Made by a program: the position numbers and the translations under genes. Below the pieces are notes generated by a model that saw only the letters and a program-made list of their open reading frames with translations, had not been told where the DNA came from and searched no databases. From contig DAOUBQ010000033.1 in the NCBI GenBank assembly GCA_034432755.1, positions 1 through 64,000 of the forward strand: DNA of 64,000 nt. The letters run 5' to 3'. This DNA comes from UBA5195 sp034432755. GTDB taxonomy: Bacteria; Chloroflexota; Anaerolineae; Anaerolineales; Villigracilaceae. Positions 1 to 7,373 of the stretch are shown piece after piece (the stretch's first letter is position 1; every line of letters starts with the position of its first letter).

Positions 1-5
1 TCTTT

Positions 6-67
6 GGGCGTGAACGTGTGTGCTTTTGTTTTGGCATAAACCAAAGTTACACGGTCACGCCCTTTTT
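6..67 (+). terminator. Long stem-loop followed by a T run
   Basis: Positions 6-19 and 49-62 are inverted repeats (13 of 14 bases pair) and are followed directly by five T residues at 63-67. This is the shape of a rho-independent terminator for a plus-strand gene lying left of the window. The roughly 29-base loop has a small internal inverted repeat (TTTGG/CCAAA). No gene is visible before it. Confidence 0.55.
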
Positions 68-144
68 GTCAATCATTCATGCACCAAAGCCATTTTGGTA
101 CTTATTTGTAAATTGGCAATTGACACTAATGCCAATGAGAGAAT

Positions 145-1530
145 TTAGATCATTTGCTCCCAGCTAAAAAGAAACACGTCACTCCGTTGTTTAGAGAGTT
201 CGATTATCTGCTCGGTAAAGCCTGACCGTGAACACAACGCAAAATTGACTTTCTGGAGGCCGGCTTCTCGGATGACATCCGGTGATTTTGCTTCCAACTC
301 CTGCAAAATATCTGTTCCCACCGGTCGATTGCTCCACTTGCATTCCACCAGCATCATCTGCTCTTCACCGAGCAGCACCAGGTCCACTTCCTGGTTGGCC
401 TGCCACCAGCCGCCGATTTGCCTGGGCATGAATGGCAGCTGACCCTTCAGCCCAGTCCGCCAGAAGTATTGCCGACAGGCCTGCTCGAAAACAATGGCGG
501 AAAAGTGATCGATTTCAGGATGAATGGCTGTCTCAAAGACGATTTCTTTTGCGCCACGTTCAAGTTGCGACCAGTTGGGGAGCACAAACCTGAACCAGAA
601 GCGCAGGTAATTGTCCTTCAGCCGATAAATACCGCGCCGGCTCTTGTGGGGCTGCGTTTCTGTGACCGGGACAGTTCTTTCCACGAGATGAAGTTGCTGC
701 AGGGTATCCAGATAGGGCGTGATGCTTTCCAAGCCGGCGGCCATTTTGATCTCGTTTTGGCGGGTATTACCGGAAGCGATGGCCTGTAAAACTGCAAAAT
801 AGTTCCGTGGCTCGCGCAGCTCTTGTTGCAGGACAAAACGCACCTCATCATAGAGCAGGGAACCCCGCTCCAGGATGGTTTCGAGGATATTCGTTTCGAG
901 GCTATTTTCGGGGCGGATGGTCTGCAAGTAAGCCGGTGTCCCGCCATAAACCGCATAGGCCCGCAAACGGTCTTCCGGGGTATAGGGCTGAAAGAAATAT
1001 TGGGCATCCAGAAAATCCAAAGGCTCAAGCAGGTATTGGGCTGTTCGGCGGCCATAGAGGGGCGCCTGGTATCCCAGAACGGTTTCCTCCATCATCCCAA
1101 TATAGGAACCATTCAGGATCAGCATGATCTGGCTGTTTTTGAGGGTCTGATCCCAAAGGCGTTGCAGGATGGAGGCCAGAGGGGGATGGGCTCCAACCAG
1201 GTAAGGGAACTCATCAATCACAACGATCAGACGTTTTGATTGGGCCTGTCTTGCCAGGGTATTGAAGAGATCATCCCAAGTGTTGTAAACGGCGCTCACC
1301 TGGTCGAGACCAAAGATGGCATCATTAATCGCTTTGGATAGATTGATGCGCAGCACCTGCTCCGAAACCTGGTCGGCAACAAAAAAGACATGGGGCTTGC
1401 CCTCACAAAAATGGGCCAGGAGTTCAGTTTTTCCAACCCTGCGCCGGCCATAAAGCACAAAAAGCTCGGCCCGGTTTGAGCGGTAGTGTTTTTCGAGCAG
1501 GGCCAGTTCGGAAACACGATTGACAAACAT
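145..1530 (-). CDS. AAA-family ATPase with C-terminal DUF234/PD-(D/E)XK-like domain
   Basis: The 461-residue protein has a Walker A motif at about residues 28-36 (GRRRVGKTE), a Walker B-like stretch VVIDEFPYL near residue 105 and a sensor-like LILNGSY segment. A helical linker leads to a C-terminal D...VECK motif of PD-(D/E)XK nuclease-fold type near residues 380-400. This architecture matches the archaeal/bacterial ATPase family with a DUF234 tail, frequent in mobile or defence-rich DNA; its biochemical role is not established. The ATG is preceded by GGAGG with good spacing. An AT-rich palindromic region lies immediately upstream. The nuclease-like domain may be structural, and no function beyond ATP-dependent DNA-linked activity is claimed. 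Confidence 0.85.
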   Translation of the reverse strand: MFVNRVSELALLEKHYRSNRAELFVLYGRRRVGKTELLAHFCEGKPHVFFVADQVSEQVLRINLSKAINDAIFGLDQVSAVYNTWDDLFNTLARQAQSKRLIVVIDEFPYLVGAHPPLASILQRLWDQTLKNSQIMLILNGSYIGMMEETVLGYQAPLYGRRTAQYLLEPLDFLDAQYFFQPYTPEDRLRAYAVYGGTPAYLQTIRPENSLETNILETILERGSLLYDEVRFVLQQELREPRNYFAVLQAIASGNTRQNEIKMAAGLESITPYLDTLQQLHLVERTVPVTETQPHKSRRGIYRLKDNYLRFWFRFVLPNWSQLERGAKEIVFETAIHPEIDHFSAIVFEQACRQYFWRTGLKGQLPFMPRQIGGWWQANQEVDLVLLGEEQMMLVECKWSNRPVGTDILQELEAKSPDVIREAGLQKVNFALCSRSGFTEQIIELSKQRSDVFLFSWEQMI

Positions 1531-1547
1531 GGGGTACCTCCGGACTA

Positions 1548-1577
1548 GATAATCATAATTATGATAATCAAGATTAT
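1548..1577 (-). promoter_or_regulatory. AT-rich palindromic operator-like region upstream of the ATPase gene
   Basis: The sequence contains ATCATAATTATGAT, a perfect 14-base palindrome, flanked by GATAATC. A further inverted pair GATAATC-AA-GATTATC follows directly. It lies about 20 bases upstream of the ATPase start codon and would overlap its promoter. Overlapping palindromes in this position are typical of repressor-binding sites, but the cognate protein is unknown. Confidence 0.4.
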
Positions 1578-1643
1578 CTTATCACAAAATGACTTTGAAG
1601 CCAATCGCTGTGTGTTGGGGGAAAAGATGCTACGAAGTTCAAT

Positions 1644-1679
1644 AAAAAAACCGCCGCAGGGATAAATCCTGCAGCGGCG
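1644..1679 (-). terminator. Rho-independent terminator
   Basis: The minus-strand stem CGCCGC/GCGGCG, extended by AGG/CCT across a three-base bulge, is followed by seven consecutive T residues (A run at 1644-1650 on the plus strand). The nearest upstream minus-strand transcript would begin in the 1855-1900 region, since no minus-strand protein gene precedes it. Confidence 0.7.
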
Positions 1680-1854
1680 TGCAACTGGGATAACCAGCCA
1701 CCTTGCTGCCAGTGGGATTCTGCACCCACATCCCCCGTCCAAAACGGGACGCTTCTTGTCATTTTCACCAGAGTTAATCTGGATCTAATGCAGCGCTTGC
1801 AACCGTACACGCTGGATGACGAACCGTAGTTTCCTGCGGCCATAAGCCGTTTTG

Positions 1855-1890
1855 TGCAAATAGAGATGGTTTTCGCCATCTCTATTTGCA
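1855..1890. repeat. 15-bp perfect inverted repeat
   Basis: The arms at 1855-1869 and 1876-1890 are perfectly complementary (TGCAAATAGAGATGG and its complement) around a six-base loop. It could be the first hairpin of the proposed minus-strand RNA or a weak plus-strand terminator; the downstream sequence has a T-rich tract. Confidence 0.75.
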
Positions 1891-2203
1891 TCCTTTCGTG
1901 CTATACTTTTTTGTGAAGTGAGGGTGTTTTGCCCTGATAGATAACCTCTTGAAACCCTATTTTCTTGTTAACGGCAATCGTAGAATGAATAGTTTATTAA
2001 CATGCTTGCTGGGACTTTGCGTGGCAACTCTCATGTGGGGGTGTTATCTTGACGATATTGTGCGGTTTTGCCCTAAGGGCACTTCATCATACATCCGCGT
2101 CAAACGAAATCCAAAATAACCTTGGTTTTAATTGCTGCACTTATCGGTGCACTTATCGTTTGGTAAACCCTCTTTCTATCAACACACAAAAAGGAGCGAA
2201 ATT

Positions 2204-3100
2204 ATGTCCAAAACCCACGAACCCAAGGCCGAGACCCTGGCCGAGACTGAGAATTATTTGGCCTGGAAGGCCGATGAACCAGATGGTGAAACCACTTACC
2301 ATATCGAAGTGGACGGCATGACCATCCACTTCTTTGAAGAAGAATGGGAAGAGTTCCTGGAACTGGCCGTGCAAGTAATTACAACCGACGAACACAAAAA
2401 ACATCCATTAGAAGCATATTCCGAGAATGAAAAAATTGCCTACTTGAGCATTTTATCTGCCATCTGCTATGCAGATAAAGAATTTATAGATGAAGAGAAA
2501 CGCCAACTGGATATATTGTTGGAGAAACTTAAGATTTCAGATATAGGAAAATCTAAAATCTACTCTTCAGTATTCTATCTTCAGCTCGATGATAAGCTGG
2601 CAAATCTTGAGACTATTCAAAATCTCCGTCATACGGAATTGAAGTATACATTAATCTCAGACTTATGTCTTTTTGCTTTGGTTGACTCAAACTTCGTTGA
2701 TGAAGAATACCAATACATTCTTGGCATCGCAGAAGTATTGGGTATTACCCAAGAACAAGTTGATGCTATAAAATCTATTCAGGAGAATCTTGAAAAAATC
2801 AAGGATATTCCCACGAATTCTGAAAGGTTTATAGGTCTCATAAAAGATAGTGCGGCAAAACTTGCAGGGGTCGGAGTTCCCTTAGGAGCAGTTGCTGCGA
2901 GTGGTTCAGTTTTTGGACTTAGCGCTGCGGGAATAACATCTGGGTTGGCTGCGCTTGGTGCATTGGTTGGCGGCGGAATGTTGGCAGGGGCTATTGTTGT
3001 AGTTCCAGCAATTGCGCTTGGTACTTTTCATGGTGTCAAGAAACTCTTTGATATCGCATGGAAAGACAATAAGAGTTCAGATAAGGCGAAAAAACATTAA
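2204..3100 (+). CDS. TerB-like protein with C-terminal glycine-rich membrane segment
   Basis: The 298-residue product starts at the ATG preceded by AAGGAG seven bases upstream; an in-frame upstream extension lacks such a site. Residues 1-62 form an acidic module with a balanced base composition. Residues 70-200 look TerB-like, with two acidic repeats (YADKEFIDEE near 89 and LVDSNFVDEE near 159). Residues 221-275 are a glycine/alanine-rich hydrophobic stretch (GLSAAGITSGLAALG, VGGGM) resembling membrane-inserting glycine-rich segments. The body is AT-rich relative to the window, suggesting transfer. It heads an operon with two small helical proteins. TerB folds occur in stress and phage-defence contexts; a membrane-acting role is inferred. 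Confidence 0.75.
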   Translation: MSKTHEPKAETLAETENYLAWKADEPDGETTYHIEVDGMTIHFFEEEWEEFLELAVQVITTDEHKKHPLEAYSENEKIAYLSILSAICYADKEFIDEEKRQLDILLEKLKISDIGKSKIYSSVFYLQLDDKLANLETIQNLRHTELKYTLISDLCLFALVDSNFVDEEYQYILGIAEVLGITQEQVDAIKSIQENLEKIKDIPTNSERFIGLIKDSAAKLAGVGVPLGAVAASGSVFGLSAAGITSGLAALGALVGGGMLAGAIVVVPAIALGTFHGVKKLFDIAWKDNKSSDKAKKH

Positions 3101-3120
3101 GAAAGAGGTAGAAAGCGATC

Positions 3121-3474
3121 ATGGACAAAAACATCGTAAAAAGTGAAATGCAGCCTGTATCAGCAAAGCTTGTTATTGTACAAGGAGTTGTTCAAAATCT
3201 GCCCGAAATTATAGGAGCAATCAAGGAAATTTATGCCCTAAACAAAAAAGAGCAATTATTTGGTCGAGTTTTACAATCTCGGCTTGATGAATTGAATCTA
3301 AATAAAGAGAATTTTAAGGTATTGGTTGAAGGTTTGACCGAATTATCAAAATCAGAAAATACTGATGCTGAGACAAAAGCTATGTACAGAGACATGATAA
3401 AAACGCTGTTTGAAATTTTCACAACCAATATGCATTCTTCACAGGACATTTCTAACTATTTGAAAGAATTTTAA
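3121..3474 (+). CDS. Hypothetical helical protein, middle gene of the TerB-like operon
   Basis: This 117-residue product was not recognised. It is AT-rich, predicted largely helical and hydrophilic, with charged segments such as LDELNLNKENF and an acidic-polar C-terminus. It follows the TerB-like gene by 20 bases, with an AGAGG-type ribosome site, and precedes another small gene by three bases. The tight spacing implies co-transcription and a shared function. No signal peptide or membrane span is seen. Confidence 0.65.
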   Translation: MDKNIVKSEMQPVSAKLVIVQGVVQNLPEIIGAIKEIYALNKKEQLFGRVLQSRLDELNLNKENFKVLVEGLTELSKSENTDAETKAMYRDMIKTLFEIFTTNMHSSQDISNYLKEF

Positions 3475-3477
3475 GAA

Positions 3478-3732
3478 ATGTATGGAATAAACCTATTGGA
3501 AGTTGCCAAAATATTGGGAGCCACTGCCATTAGCAATATAATATTTAACAAACATGGGGCAATTCGTTCAATTCATCAGGAAATTGTAAAATATTCTGCT
3601 CAAGAAAATATAGATATGGTTAAGGTAATGATGCGAACTCTTGCACAACAAAACGAGCAGGCGCATAAAGATGTCATTAAAATTCTTAAAGAGCATTTTA
3701 CCGAAGAAGAATTACAAGATATTTTGCAGTAA
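3478..3732 (+). CDS. Hypothetical small protein, third gene of the TerB-like operon
   Basis: The 84-residue product was not recognised. The N-terminal third has a weakly hydrophobic helix (LLEVAKILGATAISNIIF). The rest is amphipathic and charged, ending in KEHFTEEELQDIL. It starts three bases after the preceding stop codon and lacks a strong ribosome-binding site of its own, so translational coupling is likely. Base composition matches the two AT-rich genes upstream, and the operon appears to end here. Confidence 0.6.
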   Translation: MYGINLLEVAKILGATAISNIIFNKHGAIRSIHQEIVKYSAQENIDMVKVMMRTLAQQNEQAHKDVIKILKEHFTEEELQDILQ

Positions 3733-4356
3733 ATGTGCAAATGCAAAAAGCGGGCTAATTATGGTCGGCGGGGTGGTTGCCCATCCCGCTGCAAAACCCG
3801 AACCGGACAGTTATTCGCGCCGATACACAATATTGGAAAAATACAGGCTTTTGGGGTGCTCCATTAGCCCCCAGGCACAGTCTGTCCCCAAAAGCAGACT
3901 ATAGAGCATCTTCCAGCGCGTTTCGCTCCGCGAAAATAGGTTTTTCGACAGTCTCAACGGACTCGTTACAATAAGACACAATAAAACGGTTCGACCGTTT
4001 TACTCGCCGCCGGTAACAAGGTTGCCAAGAGAGGCAGCCTTCCGTTTCAAGAGAACGGATAGCCGGGGGTGTTTTATTTAACCTGCCACAAATCTACAAC
4101 CTGATGAGCAAAGGTCTGGTAATTTTGGTGGAGTTTTGTTTCCAAGCCCGATCGCGGATTGTGCCAGCCACCCTGTCGGTCAGTTGTAAGCCATCGGTGT
4201 GTGCGGAGTCTTCTGAAACATTTGGATAGGTGAATCCGCGGTACTTTTCACGCCGGCTCAGCCACGCCAACAAAAAATTAAGGCAGCATTGCCAATTCCA
4301 GTAAAAACGCATAAAAATCATATTACCGACCAAACTAATCATGATTTCTGTTCCGT
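3733..4356. other. Gene-free structured intergenic region
   Basis: This 624-base gap between convergent genes has no protein gene that could be supported. An 82-codon minus-strand frame at 4094-4342 has no recognisable family. A short inverted repeat TTTCGC/GCGAAA near 3920 is followed by a T run, and three consecutive hairpins lie at 3982-4059. It could contain remnants of a mobile element, but no transposase was recognised. Confidence 0.5.
3982..4059. repeat. Three consecutive hairpins
   Basis: The inverted repeats are TAAAACGGT/ACCGTTTTA (3982-4002, three-base loop), AAGGTTGCC/GGCAGCCTT (4018-4041, one G-T pair) and TCCGTT/AACGGA (4041-4059). The loops of the second and third share the string CAAGAGA, counting flanking bases. 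The cluster follows the end of the AT-rich operon and could act in RNA processing, termination or as a recombination site. Confidence 0.6.
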
Positions 4357-4869
4357 TTACTGATTCCCTTCCGGCCTGTGCGGCGCGCCAACTTCACAAT
4401 TCCAAGAACGAGCCAATGGTCGATAATAATCCCACCAGGACATATTTTCAATTTGCCACCACCAGGCATCGGGCAATTTCCACCAGGGGCCATAAATCAG
4501 TTCGTCAGGGGGCATGATATTACTAATTTTGCGCAAAAAAACTTCGGCATCTTTGGTACCGCGATGGGTTCGGAGATAATTCACTTCATAAATTGAACCG
4601 GTATACATCATCGGCAGCATTAGTGTCGGTACAAGCACACACGCCCTACCCTTCCCTTGGGCAACCTTTTGATTGTCAATTTCTTGCCAGCGTTGAAACC
4701 GATCCGCCATAAATTCCTTGTAAGTAATCCCTGGCGCAAGGCGCTGTGCTTCATCAACCTGCATGGGCTGGCCGGCCTTGTAATAAAAATATCCACCCAG
4801 GGCAATCACTCCAATAACAATTGCCAACAGTCCCCAGACCACAAGTTTCCCAATCAGTTTTCCAATCAT
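4357..4869 (-). CDS. Hypothetical membrane-anchored protein
   Basis: The 170-residue product was not recognised. Residues 7-30 form one hydrophobic span (LVVWGLLAIVIGVIALGGYFYY), probably an N-terminal anchor. The remainder is soluble and tryptophan-rich near the C-terminus (WWKLPDAWWWQIENMSWWDYY). A GGAG-containing site lies upstream of the ATG. It stands alone, with a 263-base gap to the next minus-strand gene. The aromatic cluster suggests a compact domain outside the membrane. Confidence 0.6.
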   Translation of the reverse strand: MIGKLIGKLVVWGLLAIVIGVIALGGYFYYKAGQPMQVDEAQRLAPGITYKEFMADRFQRWQEIDNQKVAQGKGRACVLVPTLMLPMMYTGSIYEVNYLRTHRGTKDAEVFLRKISNIMPPDELIYGPWWKLPDAWWWQIENMSWWDYYRPLARSWNCEVGAPHRPEGNQ

Positions 4870-5083
4870 CTCTGTTCTCCTATTCTCTATGTTTTCTCGT
4901 TATGCCTATGTTTTACGCTCTCAACATTCTAAAGGTAAGGTGTGAGTCTCCGCTCATTAATAGCACGGATGTTCTTTTAGGTCAATAAGAATAGAGAGTG
5001 ATCTCTTGAATACCTGTTATCAGGTTTAAAGGTCTCCTTTTTCAAGAGTGACTTTTATTCTGTGTACGCAATAGGCGCTTTTA

Positions 5084-5133
5084 AGTGGCCTAAATTCGTG
5101 GTGGTGGCCTAAAATATTCAGGTGGCCTAAAAT
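5084..5133. repeat. Triple direct repeat GTGGCCTAAA(A)T
   Basis: Three copies start at 5084, 5104 and 5122; the last two share GGTGGCCTAAAAT exactly. Spacings are 20 and 18 bases, near two helical turns. The array lies at the 3' end of the nuclease-like gene, just after its stop codon. It may be a protein-binding site or the edge of a duplicated segment. Confidence 0.6.
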
Positions 5134-6080
5134 CAAAACCCCGGTTTGGTAGGCCTTTTTTGAGAAAGCCAGATACTGCCGTCCGGATGCCGCTGCCCTG
5201 CCTGGAGATCTTCGAGGTTGGTCATGAAGGTATTGGCGCGCGCCAACCGGCTCTCGGATGCCAACGCGTGATTAATTTCCTGAACCAGGCGTTTTTGCAG
5301 TTGGGGCGTTTCGCAGAAAACGTAGATATTTCCCTGCCCGGCATCAAAGGCATTCTGCCATTTTTGTTCCCGCGCCGCGCGATTGCCCTTATTCACATCC
5401 CGCTCGACTTCGATGAAGATTTCCCGCCCATCCTTGCGGGCGAGAATATCGGGAGATGAAAGCCGATTATTTTCCAGCAGGATATTGATTTCACCTTTTG
5501 AGACAATTTCATAGTCTGCGGCTTCCAAAATTTTCACAGCTTGAATCACCAGGACGGTGTGTTCATCCGTGCTGTGATGCGGACGCATGGCTTCAAAATC
5601 GCCAATGCGGGGAAGTTCCCTTGTGAGAAAAACGAAAGCGGCTTCCCCTAAAGCAGTCAGGTTGGCGGTCATGGCAGGACGCCCCCTCTCTCCGGTATAG
5701 ATATCCGTCAAGGTGATGAAACCCCTGGAAACCAGGCTATCCAGCGCATCTCTCAAAGATTTTGAGTTGGCATCTTCGATGCCAAAATAAGCTGCGGAGT
5801 TCTTGAGAATATCCTGCCTGAACGAGATCCCCGTGCCGCCAATCAATTTGAGCATGTAGGATTGTTTCTCAAAACCACCACATCCCGCCCATTCCTTGAA
5901 CCAGGTTGGAGCAGGGAAGACCGTGTCGTTACCTTCCACCGGTTGGTTGGTCTGCAATTTCTCAACCTGATTCTTTAACCGGTCATTCTCTGTCAAAATT
6001 TTCTCAAATTTTTGGCGGACAGCATCCAATTCACTTTTGAGTTTTTCTCCCTGTTCCACTTGCGCCGTCAGATTCTCCAC
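5133..6080 (-). CDS. Coiled-coil/winged-helix protein with PD-(D/E)XK-like C-terminal domain
   Basis: The 315-residue frame begins with a heptad coiled coil (residues 1-45) and continues into a winged-helix-like region (residues 80-160). It ends in a restriction-nuclease-like segment: SPDILARKDGREIFIEVERD near residues 210-230 supplies a D...E-x-E core, and a later IYVFCET strand fits the fold. The only available start is GTG at 6080 with no convincing ribosome site. The frame stays open upstream to a single TAA at 6102-6104, directly behind another gene in the same frame. It may therefore be the 3' part of a longer gene broken by a nonsense codon. It belongs to the ParA/SSB module by position and strand; function is unknown. 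Confidence 0.6.
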   Translation of the reverse strand: MENLTAQVEQGEKLKSELDAVRQKFEKILTENDRLKNQVEKLQTNQPVEGNDTVFPAPTWFKEWAGCGGFEKQSYMLKLIGGTGISFRQDILKNSAAYFGIEDANSKSLRDALDSLVSRGFITLTDIYTGERGRPAMTANLTALGEAAFVFLTRELPRIGDFEAMRPHHSTDEHTVLVIQAVKILEAADYEIVSKGEINILLENNRLSSPDILARKDGREIFIEVERDVNKGNRAAREQKWQNAFDAGQGNIYVFCETPQLQKRLVQEINHALASESRLARANTFMTNLEDLQAGQRHPDGSIWLSQKRPTKPGF

Positions 6081-6101
6081 CTCGCGGTTAAGTTTCTCAT
6101 T

Positions 6102-6398
6102 TTACGACGATGCATTTTTAAACTGGTCCGACACCGGGACCAGCGCAACAGCTTGCAAGATGGAAACTTGCTGATAAACCATCTGGGTCAATTCCTCGAT
6201 CCGAATGGCCTCCAGGCCGCCTTTCTCGTGCTGTTTCTGTTCGAGCCATTCCGAGGCTACCAGCCGGGCCAGGTTGAACAAGGCCTCACGGGCCGCGGCC
6301 CAACGCGCCTCGGCAGCATCCCGCAGCCTGGTCTGGGTATCGATCAGGCTGTTGAGCATCTGCAGGGTGACCTGGCTTACGAGTTGACTGCCATCCAT
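6102..6398 (-). CDS. Small helical protein, possibly the 5' part of the interrupted downstream gene
   Basis: The 98-residue frame is helical (LINSLIDTQTRL-type heptads and an alanine-rich AEARWAAAREAL segment). It overlaps the end of the preceding membrane-protein gene by 22 bases, which implies co-translation. It ends at TAA (6102-6104), after which the same frame runs on through NEKLNREVENL into the coiled coil of the next gene. Either two proteins are made or one gene of about 420 codons has been broken. No family was recognised. Confidence 0.55.
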   Translation of the reverse strand: MDGSQLVSQVTLQMLNSLIDTQTRLRDAAEARWAAAREALFNLARLVASEWLEQKQHEKGGLEAIRIEELTQMVYQQVSILQAVALVPVSDQFKNASS

Positions 6399-6886
6399 TG
6401 GCTGGCCTCCAGTTCGGCAAGCGTGGCGCGGGCGGAGTCGAGCGCTTGCTGGGCAGTCTCCAGGTTGGAAGTGGTTGGCGCGGAAATCCAGGCCAGCAGG
6501 GCCCCCGAAGATTCCAGGTAGGCGCTGCCGGCCCTCAAAGCCAGGCCTTTGGCAGAGGCTGCCGCAGCAGGTGCGCTGGTCTGATCGACCTCCCGCAGCA
6601 GTTGAACGGTGGCATCCTGGATTTTCTGGCCTTCGCTGGATTGGCTGAACAGGTCGCCCCCGTAATCCGCCGAGAGCAGACGGGTCATGCGACCATCCAA
6701 CTCCACAAAACTGGCGTGCCAGGCGACCAACGCGCGGCGGTAATCCTCCATCGCCTTGACATCCGGCAGAAGCAATAAGGGACGGTTGTCCTGGTCACGC
6801 GGGGAAGTGAAGATGCCCAGGCCAAGCAGAACGATCACGATGCCGGTAATCCAGACCCATTTGGGGATGATGATCTCGCTTTTCAT
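6377..6886 (-). CDS. Hypothetical membrane-anchored protein of the mobile-element operon
   Basis: The 169-residue product has one N-terminal membrane span (VWITGIVIVLLGLGIF, residues 10-26) followed by an alanine-rich, mostly helical domain. It overlaps the SSB-like gene by ATGA and the next gene by 22 bases, so it is translationally coupled on both sides. It was not recognised. Its place between the SSB-like gene and the coiled-coil protein suggests a membrane-tethering part of the element's maintenance or transfer machinery, which is inference. Confidence 0.65.
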   Translation of the reverse strand: MKSEIIIPKWVWITGIVIVLLGLGIFTSPRDQDNRPLLLLPDVKAMEDYRRALVAWHASFVELDGRMTRLLSADYGGDLFSQSSEGQKIQDATVQLLREVDQTSAPAAAASAKGLALRAGSAYLESSGALLAWISAPTTSNLETAQQALDSARATLAELEASQWMAVNS

Positions 6887-7302
6887 TCGACCGCCTCGGC
6901 ATACTCGGGAATATCCAGGCGTTCTTCCACGCCGGGCTGGATCTTTCCCGCCGCCTTCAACTCTTTCAAACGTTGGTTGCCCTTTTCCTGATCAAAATTG
7001 CGGATATAGATCACATGCTCGGCCACCACTTCGGAGACAATCACGTTGTTTTTCCCTTTGCGCAATTGGATGTGTCCCTGCACCAGGATGCGGCTCCCAG
7101 TTTGCAGGTGCGCTTCGGCCAGTTCCGCCAGGACACCATAGAAAACGATCCGCAACCCCCTGACCTCTTTGGCCTCACGGGTTTCATTGATCATCATGTA
7201 CACCCACAGGAAGGGGACCGGTTGGTTGGAAATCTGCAGGACATCGTAATAAATATCCCCGGTGATGTCGCCCAACACTGCCACACGATTATTCCATGAC
7301 AT
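6883..7302 (-). CDS. Single-stranded-DNA-binding (OB-fold) protein
   Basis: The 139-residue protein resembles SSB/PriB-type OB folds: an initial strand pair (NRVAVLGDIT), a central FLWVYMMINE strand, and GSRILVQGHIQLRKGKNNVIVSEVVAEHV, which matches the usual SSB order of strands. The usual acidic SSB tail tip is replaced by EYAEAVE. The ATG at 7302 is preceded by AGAGGA. It lies 71 bases after the initiator-like gene and overlaps the next gene by ATGA. In this module it would bind single-stranded DNA exposed during replication or transfer of the element. Confidence 0.75.
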   Translation of the reverse strand: MSWNNRVAVLGDITGDIYYDVLQISNQPVPFLWVYMMINETREAKEVRGLRIVFYGVLAELAEAHLQTGSRILVQGHIQLRKGKNNVIVSEVVAEHVIYIRNFDQEKGNQRLKELKAAGKIQPGVEERLDIPEYAEAVE

Positions 7303-7373
7303 TTTTTGTTCCTCTCAACTATGAATTCAGATTCACTCCCCGGCCTCAGGCCGGGTTAATTGCGTGCACGTTT

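Larger units (their letters stand above)
1644..1900 (-). ncRNA. Candidate structured small RNA
   Basis: On the minus strand this interval starts near a 15-bp perfect hairpin, passes through several smaller stem-loops (for example CCAGA/TCTGG and a GTCCCG/CGGGAC-type pair) and ends in a GC-rich hairpin followed by seven T residues. A self-contained structured segment closed by a strong terminator is expected for a small RNA. No known RNA family was recognised: the conserved cores of SRP RNA, tmRNA, RNase P RNA and 6S RNA are not seen. No clear sigma-70 promoter was identified, so the 5' end is a guess. Confidence 0.3.
1531..2203. other. Intergenic region between divergent accessory genes
   Basis: This 673-base gap separates the leftward ATPase gene from the rightward TerB-like operon. 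It holds the operator-like palindromes at 1548-1577, a minus-strand terminator at 1644-1679, a long perfect inverted repeat at 1855-1890, and a duplicated TGCACTTATCG at 2136-2146 and 2148-2158. No convincing protein gene was found. A 44-codon plus-strand frame at 1985-2119 lacks a ribosome-binding site. Confidence 0.6.

Noticed and set aside
1985..2119. 44-codon plus-strand frame with a hydrophobic N-terminus and cysteine, possible small lipoprotein
   Set aside because: No ribosome-binding site, tryptophan at lipobox -2, and no family; likely chance frame in an AT-rich gap.
4094..4342. 82-codon minus-strand frame after the membrane-anchored hypothetical gene
   Set aside because: No recognisable family, no clear ribosome site, and hairpin-rich neighbourhood; left as non-coding.
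7320..7372. CCCGGCCT-AGGCCGGG palindrome as terminator of the initiator gene
   Set aside because: The stem is followed by no T run on the minus strand; it may be a REP-like element but function is unsupported.
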